NCBI RefSeq assembly: GCF_004362525.1
Contig: NZ_SNXS01000005.1
Coordinates: forward strand, 1 to 64,000
Direction of reading: 5' to 3'
Origin: Roseateles toxinivorans
Lineage (GTDB): Bacteria; Pseudomonadota; Gammaproteobacteria; Burkholderiales; Burkholderiaceae_C
DNA: 64,000 nucleotides
In this document: positions 21,142 through 29,996 of the stretch, piece after piece
Layout of the letters: each line of letters begins with the position of its first letter
Numbering within the stretch: position 1 is the first letter of the stretch
The notes under the pieces: model-generated
Databases searched by the model: none
The model's input: the letters and a program-made list of their open reading frames with translations, nothing else
Told to the model about the DNA's origin: nothing
Position numbers and translations under genes: made by a program

Positions 21142-21450
21142 ATGAGACTGATCGTCTGGGCCCTTCGCGGCCTGCTCTTCTTTGCCCTGTTTGCCTTCGC
21201 CCTGAACAACAGCCAGGAGGCCGGTGTGCGCTGGTTCTTCGGCCACGAGTGGCATGCGCCGATGATCATCATCGTGCTGGTGGCCTTCGCCATGGGCTGC
21301 GCCTTCGGCGTGCTGGCCATGGTGCCGGCCTGGTGGCGCCAGCGCCGGCAGGCGCAGCGCAAGCATGCCGCCACCCCGGCGGCCCCTGCCCCCGCAGCGG
21401 CCGCCCCCGCGCCCGATCATCTGAACAGCAGCCTGCCCGATGGACTTTGA
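21142..21450 (+). CDS. lapA: LapA-domain inner membrane protein
   Basis: The 102-residue protein has two membrane helices (about residues 3-23 and 38-64) around a short periplasmic loop with the LapA pattern NNSQEAGVRWFF. An Ala/Pro-rich cytoplasmic tail follows. LapA works with LapB in controlling LpxC turnover and therefore LPS amount. lapB begins 11 bases before the lapA stop, in a different frame, so the two are coupled. Confidence 0.9.
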   Translation: MRLIVWALRGLLFFALFAFALNNSQEAGVRWFFGHEWHAPMIIIVLVAFAMGCAFGVLAMVPAWWRQRRQAQRKHAATPAAPAPAAAAPAPDHLNSSLPDGL

Positions 21451-22588
21451 TCTGCAGTGGCTGCTGATCGCGCTGCCGGTCGCCTTCGGCCTGGGCTGGC
21501 TGGCCTCGCGGCTGGACCTGCGCCAGTGGAAGCGCGAGCAGCGCGATGCGCCCAAGGCCTATTTCAAGGGCCTGAACCTCTTGCTCAACGAGCAGCAGGA
21601 CAAGGCCATCGACGCCTTCATCGAGGCAGTCCAGAACGACCCCGACACCTCGGAGCTGCACTTCGCCCTGGGCAACCTGTTCCGCCGCCGCGGCGAATAC
21701 GAGCGCGCGGTGCGCGTGCACCAGCACCTGCTGCAGCGCGGTGACCTGCCCCGCGCCGAACGCGAGCGCGCCCAGCACGCACTGGCGCAAGACTTTCTGA
21801 AAGCCGGCCTGTTCGACCGCGCGGAAGAAGCCTTCAAGGCGCTGGACGGCACGCCCTTCGAACTGGAGGCGCGCCTGGCCCGGCTGTCGCTGTACGAGCG
21901 CTCGCGCGAATGGCGTCAGGCGATCGAGATCGCCCGCCATCTGGAGCGCAGCGGCACCGGGTCCTTCGCCTCGCGCATCGCGCACTACTGGTGCGAGCTG
22001 GCGCTGGAAGCACAGGCAGCGCACAAGGAAGAGGACGCCGGCCAGGCGCTGCTGAATGCCATCGCCGCCTCGCCGCAATCGGCCCGGGGCCATGTGTTGA
22101 CCGGCCAGAGCCTGACACGGCGCGGCCTGCACGCCGAGGCCATGGCCGCCTACGCCCAGCTGATCGCGCTGAACCCCGAGGCCTTCAATCTGGTCGCCAA
22201 GGACTATGCCGATGCCGCCCTGGCCTGCGGCCAGCAGGCCACGGCCCACGCCAGCCTGCTCGCCCAGTACCAACGCACGCCCAGCATGCCGCTGCTGCTG
22301 GCGCTGGAGAAGGTCGAGCCCGACCGCAACGCCCAGTGCCAGCGCCTGCAGGAGCATCTGCGCCACCAACCGACGCTGTCGGCCGCGCAGCGCCTGCTGA
22401 GCGTGCGCAGCAACACGCTGCCCGAGCCTGAGGCCAGCCTGATCAACACAGCCCTGGAGCGCGCCGGCCGGCCGCTGCAGCGCTACCGCTGCGCCGCCTG
22501 CGGCTTCGAGGCTCAGCACTACTTCTGGCAATGCCCGGGCTGCCTGGGCTGGGATACCTACCCGCCCAAGCGCGTTGAGGAACTGTGA
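21440..22588 (+). CDS. lapB: LPS assembly protein B, TPR and rubredoxin-like regulator
   Basis: LapB adapts LpxC to the FtsH protease and so sets the rate of LPS synthesis. The 382-residue protein has one N-terminal membrane helix (about residues 5-20). A run of TPR repeats follows (for example LNLLLNEQQDKAIDAFIEAV). A C-terminal rubredoxin-like metal site, CAACG and CPGC, is at about 352-371. It overlaps lapA upstream. Its TGA is part of TGATG with the next gene, so the glycosyltransferase genes appear coupled to LPS control. Confidence 0.95.
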   Translation: MDFDLQWLLIALPVAFGLGWLASRLDLRQWKREQRDAPKAYFKGLNLLLNEQQDKAIDAFIEAVQNDPDTSELHFALGNLFRRRGEYERAVRVHQHLLQRGDLPRAERERAQHALAQDFLKAGLFDRAEEAFKALDGTPFELEARLARLSLYERSREWRQAIEIARHLERSGTGSFASRIAHYWCELALEAQAAHKEEDAGQALLNAIAASPQSARGHVLTGQSLTRRGLHAEAMAAYAQLIALNPEAFNLVAKDYADAALACGQQATAHASLLAQYQRTPSMPLLLALEKVEPDRNAQCQRLQEHLRHQPTLSAAQRLLSVRSNTLPEPEASLINTALERAGRPLQRYRCAACGFEAQHYFWQCPGCLGWDTYPPKRVEEL

Positions 22589-23337
22589 TGCCGCCCGATA
22601 CCGCCCGCGCGCCCGACCGCGTCATCCTGTGCATGAAGTGGGGCACCAAGTACGGCCCCGAATATGTGAATCGCCTGTACGCGATGGTGCGCAGGCATCT
22701 CAAGGGCGAGTTCCGCTTCGTCTGCCTGACCGATAGAAGCGAGGGCATTCGCGCCGAGGTGCAATGCCTGCCCATCCCCGAGCTGAAGCTGCCCGCCGGT
22801 ATACCGGAACGCGGCTGGACCAAGCTGACCACGTTCGAGGCCGATCTGCACGGCCTCAAGGGCACGGCGCTGTTCCTCGATCTGGACGTGGTCATCGTCG
22901 ATGACATCACGCCCTTCTTCGAGGTGCCCGGCGAGTTCCTGATCATCCACGACTGGAAGCGGCCCTGGCGCGTCACCGGCAACTCCTCGGTCTACCGCTT
23001 CACGCTGGGCGCACATGCCGATGTGCTGGCCAAGTTCCGCACCGAGCATGAGGCGATACGCCAAGCGTTCCGAAACGAGCAGGCCTATCTGTCGGACGAG
23101 ATGCACAAGCAGGGCCGCTTGCAGTACTGGGACGATGCCTGGTGCGCCAGCTACAAATACCACTGCATCCCCGCCTGGCCGACCAGCTACTGGCGCGAGC
23201 CCTTCATTCCCAAGGGCGCACGCATCCTGATCTTCCACGGCGTGATGAACCCGCCCGACGCGCTGGCCGGCCGCAACAACGGCAACTGGCGCCATGCGCG
23301 CCCGGCGCCCTGGATCGCCCAGCACTGGCGCGAGTGA
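22588..23337 (+). CDS. GT-A type glycosyltransferase-like protein
   Basis: The 249-residue protein resembles nucleotide-sugar transferases. An ILCMKWGTKYG nucleotide-binding strand is near the start, and a DxD-type metal motif sits in ALFLDLDVVIVDD at about residues 92-104. A tryptophan-rich C-terminus (YWREPFIPKGARILIFHG) follows. The sugar and acceptor cannot be deduced. It starts at the ATG at 22588, which overlaps the lapB stop as TGATG, and it ends as TGATG with the next gene. Tight coupling to lapAB suggests a role in LPS or another surface glycan. The usual Burkholderiales neighbour at this place is hldE, which is absent. Confidence 0.7.
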   Translation: MPPDTARAPDRVILCMKWGTKYGPEYVNRLYAMVRRHLKGEFRFVCLTDRSEGIRAEVQCLPIPELKLPAGIPERGWTKLTTFEADLHGLKGTALFLDLDVVIVDDITPFFEVPGEFLIIHDWKRPWRVTGNSSVYRFTLGAHADVLAKFRTEHEAIRQAFRNEQAYLSDEMHKQGRLQYWDDAWCASYKYHCIPAWPTSYWREPFIPKGARILIFHGVMNPPDALAGRNNGNWRHARPAPWIAQHWRE

Positions 23338-24086
23338 TGGTGGGCCAGCCGCAGCCACTGGCCCTGCCGGTGGTCTATATCAATCTGGACAGCGACGGCG
23401 ACCGCCGTGCACGCCTGCAGGCCGAGTTCGAGCGCCTGGGCCTGGCCGCCGAGCGCTTCACCGCCACCCGCTGGACCGAACTGCCCCAGGCCGAGCAGGA
23501 CCGTCTCTACTCCGCCGCGCTGAACGCGCATCAATTCCACAAGCCGCTGGTGAATGGCGAGAAGGGCTGCTACGCCAGCCACCTGAATGCCTGGCGCCAG
23601 CTGCTGGACGGCCCGCATAACGCGCTGGTCGTGCTCGAAGACGACGTGCGCCCCAAACCTCAGTTCGCGGCCGTGATCGCCGCCATTGCCGCACTGCCGC
23701 CCGGCTGGGACATGATCAAACTGATCGGCCGTGACAGTGAAAAGCTCAGCCGCCGCGCGCCACTGACTCCGGGCTTCGAGCTGGTGGACTACCGCCGCGT
23801 GCCCAGCCTCACCGCCGGATATGTGGTCAGCCGCAGCGGCGCGCAAAAGCTGCTGGCCAGCCGTGTGCCCTTCGGCCGGCCCATCGATGTCGATCTGCGC
23901 CATTGGTGGGAGAACGATCTGCGTGTGCAGGGCGTGCTGCCGGCCGCCATCGCGCTCGACGAGACCAGCTTCCAGAGCTCGATCGGGGCCAAGGTCAGCG
24001 AGGCGGGCCTCGGCGCCAAGTTCCGCAAGTTCCGCCGCAAGTTCGGCTACACGGTGCTGAACGCCTGGCATGGCGCGCGCCGCTGA
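23337..24086 (+). CDS. Glycosyltransferase family 25 (LPS biosynthesis type)
   Basis: The 249-residue protein matches the GT25 family, whose members add galactose or other sugars to lipooligosaccharide. Recognisable parts are VVYINLDSDGDRRARLQAEF (residues 12-31), GCYASHLNAWRQLL, the acidic ALVVLEDDVRP motif at about 97-107, and TAGYVVSRSGAQKLL. It overlaps the preceding gene by one base (TGATG). The next gene has its own GAGGAGG ribosome binding site just after the stop. The protein lacks a signal peptide and would act at the inner face of the inner membrane. Confidence 0.85.
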   Translation: MVGQPQPLALPVVYINLDSDGDRRARLQAEFERLGLAAERFTATRWTELPQAEQDRLYSAALNAHQFHKPLVNGEKGCYASHLNAWRQLLDGPHNALVVLEDDVRPKPQFAAVIAAIAALPPGWDMIKLIGRDSEKLSRRAPLTPGFELVDYRRVPSLTAGYVVSRSGAQKLLASRVPFGRPIDVDLRHWWENDLRVQGVLPAAIALDETSFQSSIGAKVSEAGLGAKFRKFRRKFGYTVLNAWHGARR

Positions 24087-24096
24087 GGAGGCGCCA

Positions 24097-24933
24097 GTGT
24101 CCGAGACGCCAAACTCCATCCAGCCGCTGGTGCTCGTCTCCTGGGACGGCAAGAGCCCGCCGCTGCAATGCCTGCACATCGACGCCACGCCGCAGTTCAG
24201 CCTCGTGCTGTTCGATTTCTCGGGCACAGTTGCGCAGTCCGAGCTGACGGTGCAGGGCCTGCGCTGCCGGGTGCTGTCCGGCGCGACCGAGTGCAAGGGC
24301 GAGATCTACCAGGCGCTCGCCGCACATCTGGCCGGGGCAAGCCCACTGCCCGAGTACGTGAGCCTGATCGACGACGACATCATCATCGGCGTCAGCGACA
24401 TCAACCGCGCGCTGCACCTGGCCCGCGCCACCGGCCTGGACGTATTCTCACCCTGCCTGAGCCACGACAGCCACTACACCCATCGCTGGACCCTGCAGCA
24501 GGGCCAGGCGATGGCCCACCCGGTGGACTGGGTCGAGGTGATGATGCCCTTCTACCGCGGCCCGTTGTTCATGGCCGGCGCGCCCCACTACGAAGGCAAC
24601 GTCTCGTCCTGGGGCATAGACAAATATCTGATACCGACCCTGCAGAAGCTGCTGGGCATGGAGCGCACGGCGATCCTGAACACGATCGTGGCCAGCCATG
24701 TGCGGCCGGTCACTAGCGGGCAGAAGACCTATCGCAATGGCCGCACGGCGGCGATGGAACGCGATGCGCTGAAGGCTCGCTGCATTGCGCTGATCGAACG
24801 CGAGAAGCCTGAACTCAGGCACGGCCATTGGTACCGGCGCATCTTTGTGCAACGTCATAGCCGCAACGCGTGGCAGCGCCTGGTCTACGGTCTGGGCCGG
24901 CCGATCAGGCGCTGGCTGGAACGCAGCACCTAA
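24097..24933 (+). CDS. Putative glycosyltransferase-like protein with DDD motif
   Basis: I do not recognise the family with certainty. The 278-residue protein has the strand VLVSWDGKSPPLQCL near the N-terminus and a YVSLIDDDIIIG segment at about residues 84-95, which looks like the metal-binding site of a GT-A fold. HWYRRIFVQRHSRNAWQ and a basic C-terminus follow. DUF707-type proteins share this layout, but I cannot confirm that. The GTG at 24097 is chosen because GAGGAGG lies five bases upstream. The frame from 24070 overlaps the previous gene. It closes the lapA-lapB-GT run and converges with the GT4 gene, sharing four bases. Confidence 0.6.
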   Translation: MSETPNSIQPLVLVSWDGKSPPLQCLHIDATPQFSLVLFDFSGTVAQSELTVQGLRCRVLSGATECKGEIYQALAAHLAGASPLPEYVSLIDDDIIIGVSDINRALHLARATGLDVFSPCLSHDSHYTHRWTLQQGQAMAHPVDWVEVMMPFYRGPLFMAGAPHYEGNVSSWGIDKYLIPTLQKLLGMERTAILNTIVASHVRPVTSGQKTYRNGRTAAMERDALKARCIALIEREKPELRHGHWYRRIFVQRHSRNAWQRLVYGLGRPIRRWLERST

Positions 24934-26093
24934 GCCTGGGTCGCCAGGCCCACCAGCAAGTCCTCATAGCGCTGCGTCATCAGCGCCAGCCCGTGCTCCT
25001 CCAGCGCGCGCCGGCGTGCCGCCTGGGCAACGCGGCTGGCCAGGCCCGGGTCGCGCAGCAGCTCGGCCAGCACCTCGGCCAGGGCCTTGGCATCGCCCTC
25101 GGGCACCAGAAAGCCCGTCACTTGGTCGATGATCAGCTCCTGCACCCCAGGCACAGCCGAGCCCACCACGGCGCAGCCGGCCGCCATGCCCTCGACCAGG
25201 GACAGCGGCATGCCCTCCCAGTGGGTGGACAGCACGCAAATCTGCTGCGTCATCAAGAGCTCGGGCACGCCTTTGTAATGACCCAGAAAGCGCACCTGGC
25301 CCTGCAGTCCCAGCTTGGCGACCTCGGCCTCGGCCTGGGCGCGCAGCGAGGCTTTGCCGCCGCCGGCCAACAGCACCGGCGGTGTCAGCCCCTGGGCCTT
25401 CAGCAGCGCAATGGCGCGTATCAAGGTCAGGTGGTCCTTCTGCCGTGCAAAGCGGGCCGACATCACGATGCCCGGCACCCGCGCGTCGAAGGCGTGCAGC
25501 TCGGCATCGGCAAAGGGCTCCATGCGTATGCCATTCGGTATCGCCAGCGTCTTGGCCTCGGGGAAGCCCAGCTCGACCAAGCGGCGGCGCACGCCCTCGG
25601 ACACCCCCACCAGCCAGGCAGTGCGCGCGCTCAGCCAGCGCGCCTGCGCCAGGCGCCAGCGGGTGTAGCGCTCGCGGGTGTTGTGCTCCACCTGCACCAG
25701 CGCCTTCACGCCTGCCCACAGGCCGGCATGGCGGCCCAGCAAATGCTCCGGGAAACCGTGGGCCACCAGCACCTCGGGCTTGAACTCTCGGCAGATCTTG
25801 ACCAGGGCCCAGATCGTCGCCAGATGCGACCAGCCGGGCACCACGCGCACTGCCAGGCCCTGGTCCTGCAGTGCCTGGACGCGGGCCGCATCGGTGTTGC
25901 GCTTGCGCCTGAGCACCAGCAGCGGCTCAACGCGCCGGCCGCTCAGGGAAGCGCTGGCCAGATCGACGGCCACCTGGGTGGCGCCCGAGAAACCCCCGGT
26001 CACGAAGTGGAGCACGCGCACCGGTGGCGTCGAGGCGGGCATGAGCGGGAGGGTGTCCAGGTCATGCCTGCTCGGGGGCGCGTCAGAAATCAT
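24930..26093 (-). CDS. Glycosyltransferase family 4 (GT-B fold)
   Basis: The 387-residue protein is a GT4-type retaining glycosyltransferase. It has VLHFVTGGFSGATQVAVDLA at about residues 27-46, the central strand VLVAHGFPEHLLGR and VGVSEGVRRRLVELG. The C-terminal donor-binding domain has the GxxR/K step FARQKDH and the EX7E motif in STHWEGMPLSLVEGMAAG. It probably extends LPS or a surface polysaccharide. The ATG at 26093 is supported by the short gap to the divergent msbA. A second ATG at 26042 (MPASTPP) is possible. Its 3' end overlaps the neighbour on the other strand by four bases. Confidence 0.85.
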   Translation of the reverse strand: MISDAPPSRHDLDTLPLMPASTPPVRVLHFVTGGFSGATQVAVDLASASLSGRRVEPLLVLRRKRNTDAARVQALQDQGLAVRVVPGWSHLATIWALVKICREFKPEVLVAHGFPEHLLGRHAGLWAGVKALVQVEHNTRERYTRWRLAQARWLSARTAWLVGVSEGVRRRLVELGFPEAKTLAIPNGIRMEPFADAELHAFDARVPGIVMSARFARQKDHLTLIRAIALLKAQGLTPPVLLAGGGKASLRAQAEAEVAKLGLQGQVRFLGHYKGVPELLMTQQICVLSTHWEGMPLSLVEGMAAGCAVVGSAVPGVQELIIDQVTGFLVPEGDAKALAEVLAELLRDPGLASRVAQAARRRALEEHGLALMTQRYEDLLVGLATQA

Positions 26094-26185
26094 GCGGCGA
26101 GTATATGCAGGGCCCTTCCCCGTACGCTGCAGCCGCTGCGCTAGAGTGTGGCCCACGCCACAAAACCCCCACGATCGCACTGCCA

Positions 26186-27913
26186 ATGACCGCCAAACCA
26201 CCGTCCCCCGCCCGCCGCTTCTGGGCCTTTGTACGCCCGCATCGCAAGGGCCTGGTGGTGTCGGTGCTGGCCTTTTTGCTGGCCTCGGCGACCGAGCCGC
26301 TGGTGCCCTGGCTGCTGAAGTTCGTGCTCGACGAGGGCTTTACCAGCGAGATGAGCTTCCCGATCTGGGCCGTGCCGCTGACCCTGATCGGCCTGTTCGC
26401 CGCACGCGGCCTGTTCGCCTTCAGTGGCGCCTACATGATGAACCGCACCGCCTCGCGCACCGTGCTGGACATCCGCCAGGCGCTGATGCGCAGCGTGATA
26501 CGCGCCGACGCCAAGCTGTTCAGCCACATGACGCCGGCCGAGGCAGTCACCAAGGTGGTCAGCAATCCGCACGAGCTGACCAATTTGATGAGCGGCGCGC
26601 TGACCACCATACTGCGCGACGGCAGCACCAGCATCGTGATGCTGGCCTATCTGTTCTACCTGAACTGGCGGCTTACCCTGCTGACCCTGGTCGTCGTGCC
26701 CGTGCTTGGCGTGGCCGTGCGCCTGATCCACAAGCGCGCCAAGCGGCTGGGCACCCAGGCCTATGACTCGCAGATGCGCCTGGTCTCGGTGGTCGATGAC
26801 ATCGCCCGCGCCTGGCGGGTGGTGCGCACCTTCGATGCCGGCGCCTGGGAGGCGGCCCGCTTCGAGCGCGAGGCCCGCCATCTGCAGCGCATGACCTTGA
26901 AGAACGCCGCATCGAGCGCGCTGATGAGCCCGGTGTCCCAGGTCGTGGCCAGCGTCGGACTGGCCATCATCCTGACCCTGGCCCTGGTGCAGGCCCAACA
27001 GCAGCGCGCCACCGTCGGCGAGTTCGTGGCCTTCATCACCGCGATGCTATTGCTGATCTCCAAGGTGCGGCATCTGACCGATGTATCGCAGCCGGTGCTG
27101 AGCAGCCTGGTCGTGGCCCGCGGCTGCTTCGAATTGCTGGACGTACCGCCCGAGCCCGATGGCGGCACGCTCAGCCTTGACCAGTGCCGGGGCGATATCA
27201 GCTTCGACGCGGTGATCCTGCAGTACGACGGTGCCGAGCGCGCGGCGCTGAATGGATTCACGCTGCAGGTCGGTGCCGGCCAGACGATTGCGCTGGTCGG
27301 GGCCTCGGGGGCGGGCAAATCGACCATCGTCAGCGCGCTGCTGGGCTTTGTGGCGCCGAACCGCGGCCACATCACCCTGGACGGTGTCGACATCCAGCAG
27401 CTGAAAAAGGCCTCGCTGCGCCGCCAGTTCGCCGTGGTCTCGCAAGACATCGTGCTGTTCGACGGTAGCCTGGCCGACAACGTGATCTACGCCAGCCCTC
27501 GCGACGAGGCCCGGCTGGAGCGGTCCTTGCGCGCCGCCAATCTGTGGGACTTTGCCGTCAGCCAGCCCCAGGGCCTGCAGACGCTGGTCGGCGCCAATGG
27601 CAGCAGGCTGTCCGGCGGCCAGCGCCAGCGCCTGGCCATTGCCCGCGCGCTGTACAAGGACGCCCCGATCTGGGTTTTTGACGAAGCGACTTCGGCCTTG
27701 GATACCGAGAGCGAGCGCGCCGTCCAGCAGGCGCTGGAGCAATGGCATGGGCGCAAGACCCTGATCGTCATCGCTCACCGCTTGAGTACGGTGCGCCACG
27801 CCGACTGCATCCACGTGCTGGCCGACGGCCGCGTCATCGAGCAGGGCCGGCATGAGGAGCTGATGGCGCTAGGCACCGCCTATGCGGCCATGGTCGCGGC
27901 ACAGCATCAGTAA
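26186..27913 (+). CDS. msbA: MsbA-type ABC exporter (lipid A flippase family)
   Basis: The 575-residue protein has an N-terminal membrane domain with six helices (about residues 15-310) fused to an ATPase domain, the half-transporter layout of MsbA. Walker A GASGAGKST is at 372-380, the signature LSGGQRQRLAIARALYKDAP at about 473-492, Walker B WVFDEATSALD, and the switch histidine in IAHRLS. MsbA flips core-lipid A across the inner membrane, which fits the surrounding glycosyltransferases. I start at the ATG at 26186. The frame from 26105 would run through the promoter region it shares with the GT4 gene. A weak hairpin follows the stop. Confidence 0.9.
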   Translation: MTAKPPSPARRFWAFVRPHRKGLVVSVLAFLLASATEPLVPWLLKFVLDEGFTSEMSFPIWAVPLTLIGLFAARGLFAFSGAYMMNRTASRTVLDIRQALMRSVIRADAKLFSHMTPAEAVTKVVSNPHELTNLMSGALTTILRDGSTSIVMLAYLFYLNWRLTLLTLVVVPVLGVAVRLIHKRAKRLGTQAYDSQMRLVSVVDDIARAWRVVRTFDAGAWEAARFEREARHLQRMTLKNAASSALMSPVSQVVASVGLAIILTLALVQAQQQRATVGEFVAFITAMLLLISKVRHLTDVSQPVLSSLVVARGCFELLDVPPEPDGGTLSLDQCRGDISFDAVILQYDGAERAALNGFTLQVGAGQTIALVGASGAGKSTIVSALLGFVAPNRGHITLDGVDIQQLKKASLRRQFAVVSQDIVLFDGSLADNVIYASPRDEARLERSLRAANLWDFAVSQPQGLQTLVGANGSRLSGGQRQRLAIARALYKDAPIWVFDEATSALDTESERAVQQALEQWHGRKTLIVIAHRLSTVRHADCIHVLADGRVIEQGRHEELMALGTAYAAMVAAQHQ

Positions 27914-27934
27914 CCTGGGTAAACCAGGCCTTTT
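27914..27934 (+). terminator. Weak candidate terminator of msbA
   Basis: CCTGG (27914-27918) pairs with CCAGG (27924-27928) around gtaaa and is followed by CCTTTT. The stem has only five pairs and the T run is short, so termination may be partial. Confidence 0.35.
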
Positions 27935-28047
27935 CTCCGCCACCATACGGAGTTATGCTAGCGCTGGGTCAGGCCCTTGCCTGCCTCAGCGCGGCGTAGC
28001 CGCTTGACCACGGGAGCCGCACCATCCACCTACCAGGGAGAGCGCTT

Positions 28048-28443
28048 ATGTTGAAGAAGATGCTGGCCATCGTGATGGCCCTGTTCGCGGCCGCAGCGTT
28101 TGCGGCCGTTGACGTCAACAAGGCCAGCCAGGCCGATCTGGAAACCATCAAGGGCATAGGCCCGGGGGTCTCGGGCAAGATTCTCGACGAGCGCAAGAAG
28201 GGCGCGTTCAAGGATTGGGCCGACTTCATCGAACGGGTCAAGGGCGTGGGTGAGGGCAACGCCGCCAAGTTCTCGGCCGAGGGGCTGACGGTCAATGGGG
28301 CGGGCTTCAAGGGCGCCGCGCCTGCGTCAGCCAAGGCAGACGCCAAGCCGGCCAAGGCAGACACCGCAACGACGGCCGTCGCAGCCGATGCCAAGTCGGA
28401 GAAGAAGGCCAAGACCGCAGCCAAGGCGGCCTCCAAGAGCTGA
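28048..28443 (+). CDS. ComEA-like helix-hairpin-helix DNA-binding protein
   Basis: The 131-residue protein has a signal peptide (residues 1-19, ending AAAFA). A helix-hairpin-helix unit of the ComEA type follows: VDVNKASQADLETIKGIGPG, then GKILDERKKGAFKDWADF and IERVKGVG. The tail from about residue 90 is Ala/Lys-rich and basic. ComEA proteins bind double-stranded DNA in the periplasm during natural transformation. Short ComEA-like proteins of this type are common in Burkholderiales, so a competence role is likely but not shown here. The gene stands alone between msbA and the lipase. Confidence 0.85.
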   Translation: MLKKMLAIVMALFAAAAFAAVDVNKASQADLETIKGIGPGVSGKILDERKKGAFKDWADFIERVKGVGEGNAAKFSAEGLTVNGAGFKGAAPASAKADAKPAKADTATTAVAADAKSEKKAKTAAKAASKS

Positions 28444-28483
28444 GCGGTCCGGTCGGCCCGCCGCCTTCAGAGTGCGCTGAGGC

Positions 28484-29758
28484 TCAAGGCAAGCCTCGCG
28501 ACGTTTCCTGGCTGCGGGCCGCCGGCATTGGATCCAGTTTGTACATGCCCATCGGCTGTGTGTAGCGGTCCCAGCCGAAGAATTTGGCCACCTCGTCGCG
28601 GCGGCTCATCGTGTCATGCCTGCCCAGCGCCATCAGCTCGCCGGTGTAGGACGGCTCGAACAGCAGATAGCTGGCCAGCGCCGCGCCCTTGGCCTGCTCG
28701 CCTTGGCCGGAAACGCCAACGCCGCGCAGCATCGCCCGTATCGGCGTGGGCAGATCCCCCTGGTGCTTGGCGGCCAGGTCGTCCAGGCGTTGGCTGGGCG
28801 CAATCACCAGAACCTCGATAGGCCGCAGCTTGGTCGAGCGACGCTGCTCGGGCGTCAGCAGGCCCAGGGTGCTGTTGATGCGCTGCAAGCGCTCGATATC
28901 GACCGCCAGCGCATCCAGGAAGATGTTCGACATCGCATGGCCTGCCACCTGGGCCAGACTCGGGTAGCCATCCACCTGCACGCGCCGGCCCGGCGGTTCG
29001 TGCATGCGCCCGGCACCGACCACCAGCACCCGCTCGGCGCCCAGGTGGATGGCCGGCGAGATCGGCGCGTTCTGGCGCATCGAACCATCGCCAAACCACT
29101 CGTTCTGGCCGTCCAGGTTCAGCGATACCGACGGAAAGATGAAGGGGATGGCGCTGGACGCCATCAGGTGCGAGATGCTCAGCGGCGTGCGCACCGCGAT
29201 ACGCTGGGTGCGCTCCCAGGGCTCGAAATCCTTGATCGCCTGATAGAAACTGACATGGAGCCCTGAGCTATAGCTGGAGCCACTGACCGACAGCGCCTGC
29301 ATATGGCCGTCGAGCAACATGCGATTCAGCTTGTGTATCGGCACCACCCGCTCCAACAGCTCGCGCAGGGGGCTGTTGTCGAGCAGGCTGCGCGGCTTGG
29401 CCTTGCGCCAGCGGGCGATCGCCCAGCCCACCGACATCATCGTCAGCCAGCGCGCGCCGGTGCGTATCACGCCGAACGAATCCGAGCGGTAGACGTTGTC
29501 GGCGTGCAGGTTCTCCCACAGCTTCACCAACTGATCCACAGTGCCGTCGAAGTCATCGGCGCCGCAGGCCAGGGCGGCGGCATTGATGGCCCCGGCCGAG
29601 GTGCCGGCAATCACCGGGAAGGGGTTGACGCCACCCCAGACGCCGCAGTCGCGGCGGATCTGCGCCAGCGCCGCCAGCACCCCTACCTGGTAGGCGGCGC
29701 GCGCGCCGCCGCCGGTCAGCACCAGGCCGGTGGTCGGGAAGTGGGGGGGCGCATTCAT
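28484..29758 (-). CDS. Patatin-like phospholipase
   Basis: The 424-residue protein has the patatin catalytic set. The oxyanion loop TGGGARAAYQVG is at residues 15-26, the nucleophile S54 lies in GTSAG, and the catalytic aspartate is in FGDGS. No signal peptide is visible at the start (MNAPPHFPTTGLVL), so it is probably cytoplasmic or exported by another route, as some patatin-like effectors are. The C-terminal 150 residues have no obvious known domain. Its 5' end faces the octapeptide-repeat gene across 238 bases, so the two could share a regulatory region. No direct functional link is evident. Confidence 0.88.
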   Translation of the reverse strand: MNAPPHFPTTGLVLTGGGARAAYQVGVLAALAQIRRDCGVWGGVNPFPVIAGTSAGAINAAALACGADDFDGTVDQLVKLWENLHADNVYRSDSFGVIRTGARWLTMMSVGWAIARWRKAKPRSLLDNSPLRELLERVVPIHKLNRMLLDGHMQALSVSGSSYSSGLHVSFYQAIKDFEPWERTQRIAVRTPLSISHLMASSAIPFIFPSVSLNLDGQNEWFGDGSMRQNAPISPAIHLGAERVLVVGAGRMHEPPGRRVQVDGYPSLAQVAGHAMSNIFLDALAVDIERLQRINSTLGLLTPEQRRSTKLRPIEVLVIAPSQRLDDLAAKHQGDLPTPIRAMLRGVGVSGQGEQAKGAALASYLLFEPSYTGELMALGRHDTMSRRDEVAKFFGWDRYTQPMGMYKLDPMPAARSQETSRGLP

Positions 29759-29996
29759 GCTGTGCTCTATTGGGATTGCGGTGCCGACTTGATTCTGCCC
29801 GAGCTTAGCGTCCGTGGGTCAGGCAAGACCTGGCACTTGCAGTTTTTATCAGGATGACAGCGGAACTGTGCGCAAAGCGCAAAGCCCTGGCCACTGGGCC
29901 GGAAAGCGCAGCCAGTTCGACGGATCAAACCCGGGCCTGCAGCTTTAGATTCCTCGGCAACTGGCCACAGAACCTGAGGCCGGCAGGGGAAAAAAA

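Noticed and set aside
29828-29840. TGGCAC followed by TTGCA, resembling a sigma-54 promoter
   Set aside because: The two elements are directly adjacent, whereas sigma-54 promoters need about five bases between TGGCAC and TTGC.
29840-29960. GCGCAAAGCC-like stretch upstream of the octapeptide gene, resembling part of a c-di-GMP (GEMM) riboswitch
   Set aside because: Only the CGCAAAGCC element resembles GEMM. The first stem with its GAAA loop and the tetraloop receptor are not present, so a riboswitch cannot be supported. An Infernal search with RF01051 would settle it.
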